From contig RGYL01000045.1 of NCBI GenBank assembly GCA_010032085.1, positions 1 through 6,756 on the forward strand: DNA of 6,756 nt. Reading direction: 5' to 3'. The position numbers were made by a program, and so were the translations under genes. The DNA comes from Actinomycetota bacterium (GTDB lineage: Bacteria > Actinomycetota > Actinomycetes > Nanopelagicales > Nanopelagicaceae). The notes under the pieces were generated by a model. The model was not told the DNA's origin and searched no databases. It saw only the letters and a list, made by a program, of their open reading frames with translations. This document shows positions 5,957 to 6,756 of this stretch, one piece after another (within the stretch, counting starts at the first letter, position 1; every line of letters starts with the position of its first letter).

Positions 5957-6662
5957 ACTGGATTTCGCCTCCGAGACATTTCATAGCACAGGCAGCGATG
6001 ATTCCTTCGGGCGTGCCACCAATTCCCATCAAGACATCAATACCTGTATCTGGGCGGGCTGCTTCGACTGCGCCGGCAACATCGCCATCGGTGATGAATT
6101 TGATTCGGGCGCCAGCGGTTCTGATCTCTTTTACTAATTCATCGTGTCTAGGTCGATCAAGAAGTACGACGGTAAGTGATGAAACATCAAGTCCCTTGGC
6201 CTTAGCAATTCTCTTTAGATTCACATCAGTTGGAGCAGTTATATCGATGACCCCGGCCGCTTCTGGACCCACAACAATCTTGCGCATATAGAAAATTGCG
6301 GTGGGATCAAACATTGTTCCGCGTTCGGCGAGAGCGATGACGCTTATTGCATTAGCCATTCCCTTTGAAGTGAGAGTTGTTCCATCAATCGGATCGACCG
6401 CTACATCAACTTTTGGTCCACTTCCATCGCCAACCCGCTCGCCGTTGTAAAGCATCGGGGCTTGGTCTTTCTCGCCCTCACCAATAACGATGATTCCATC
6501 CATCGCAACGGTGTTGATCATCTTGCGCATACCATCGACAGCGGATTGATCTGCTTCATTCTTTGCGCCCCGACCGACCCATCTTGAGGCTGCAATCGCG
6601 GCCGTCTCGGTTACGCGGACTAATTCCAGCGCGAGATTTCGCGAGGGAACTGCATTTGCCAT
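5949..6662 (-). CDS. glpX: fructose-1,6-bisphosphatase class II, truncated reading frame
   Basis: GlpX hydrolyses fructose-1,6-bisphosphate to fructose-6-phosphate and phosphate in gluconeogenesis, and is metal dependent and cytosolic. This frame gives 237 residues instead of the usual 320-345 or so. Residues 1-235 are a normal actinobacterial GlpX. NEADQSAVDGMR carries Asp38, and GEGEKDQAPMLYNGE (61-75) carries the metal-binding acids. VDPIDGTTL has Asp90, Asp93 and Thr95, and GIGGTPEGIIAACAMKCLGGEIQ holds Glu219. These positions correspond to E. coli Asp33, Glu57, Asp85, Glu88 (Asp here) and Thr90, and Glu213. After GGEIQ the frame reads YQ and stops, and the rest of the protein lies downstream in another frame. 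About 25-30 family residues between GGEIQ and the DLVKG motif are absent from every frame, so the lesion is a deletion of length 3n+2, not a single-base slip. Probably a non-functional gene, unless the assembly is wrong. The ATG at 6662 has a leaderless-type promoter. Confidence 0.85.
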   Translation of the reverse strand: MANAVPSRNLALELVRVTETAAIAASRWVGRGAKNEADQSAVDGMRKMINTVAMDGIIVIGEGEKDQAPMLYNGERVGDGSGPKVDVAVDPIDGTTLTSKGMANAISVIALAERGTMFDPTAIFYMRKIVVGPEAAGVIDITAPTDVNLKRIAKAKGLDVSSLTVVLLDRPRHDELVKEIRTAGARIKFITDGDVAGAVEAARPDTGIDVLMGIGGTPEGIIAACAMKCLGGEIQYQ

Positions 6663-6674
6663 GGCTCCAATGTA
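6663..6674 (-). promoter_or_regulatory. probable leaderless promoter (-10) of glpX
   Basis: On the - strand TACATT (6674-6669) matches TANNNT and lies at -12 to -7 from the glpX ATG, the same spacing as for xerC. GGAG sits only 2 nt before the ATG, too close to be a good Shine-Dalgarno. The -35 region is not recognisable. Inference from pattern and spacing. Confidence 0.5.
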
Positions 6675-6694
6675 GCGAGGTAGGATGCGCCCCG

Positions 6695-6710
6695 CACAGA
6701 GAAATCTGTG
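6695..6710. repeat. perfect inverted repeat upstream of glpX
   Basis: CACAGA (6695-6700) and TCTGTG (6705-6710) are exact reverse complements separated by GAAA. The element is centred about 40 bp before the glpX start, overlapping where a -35 box and an upstream activator or repressor would sit. It could be an operator, or a small hairpin with a GAAA tetraloop when read on the + strand. No T-run follows. Confidence 0.5.
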
Positions 6711-6756
6711 ACTTCACGCGTCTACCTCTCCTCGCCGCTCGCGAGATAAAGAGGAA

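Noticed and set aside
6708..6749. GTG-started + strand mini-frame diverging from glpX
   Set aside because: Thirteen codons only, no ribosome binding site, and it stops before the window edge.
6714..6756. Minus-strand frame entering from the right edge and ending in TGA at 6716-6714, possibly the tail of a gene upstream of glpX
   Set aside because: Only 14 codons (SLSRERRGEVDA at the end), with no recognisable motif; cannot be distinguished from chance within this window.

Overview
The window comes from a bacterium that is most likely a member of the Actinomycetota with a small, streamlined, medium-GC genome. The freshwater acI / Nanopelagicales type is my best guess, made from recall of protein style and gene order and not from a search. 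The reasons are the actinobacterial-type LeuB, IlvE and GlpX sequences, the gene order serA-leuB-ilvE-cimA, very tight gene packing with stop/start overlaps, and two genes that appear to be transcribed without a leader (a TANNNT -10 element exactly 7-12 bases before the ATG). Base composition looks close to balanced, unlike high-GC soil actinobacteria.

Bases 1-4490 (+ strand) form one co-directional block. It holds the 3' end of serA (serine synthesis), leuB, ilvE, cimA, and a small XRE/Cro-type helix-turn-helix gene. serA/leuB and leuB/ilvE overlap by ATGA, ilvE/cimA overlap by one base (TGATG), and the regulator starts 8 nt after cimA with a good Shine-Dalgarno. CimA condenses pyruvate and acetyl-CoA to citramalate. 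LeuB then serves both the leucine pathway and the citramalate route to 2-oxobutyrate, and IlvE performs the last transamination of leucine, isoleucine and valine. The block therefore encodes branched-chain amino acid synthesis with a threonine-independent route to isoleucine, joined to serine synthesis.

Bases 4471-4864 hold a probable small acidic protein of unknown function on the - strand, whose end overlaps the end of the regulator gene. A short region follows with a 16-bp hairpin/palindrome and a leaderless promoter for the next gene. Bases 4865-5776 (+) encode a complete Xer-type tyrosine recombinase, best called XerC, for chromosome dimer resolution.

Bases 5783-6662 (-) carry glpX, the class II fructose-1,6-bisphosphatase. 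Its frame stops early at 5949 and the recognisable C-terminal end continues in another frame down to 5783. A stretch that I estimate at 25-30 codons is missing at the junction, so this copy looks broken by an internal deletion (or is an assembly error). Upstream of glpX are a leaderless-type -10 and a perfect 6-bp inverted repeat with a GAAA loop. I see no tRNA, rRNA, CRISPR, insertion sequence or convincing rho-independent terminator. Apart from the glpX lesion and the small unknown genes, this is an ordinary housekeeping region; I found no convincing novel system.
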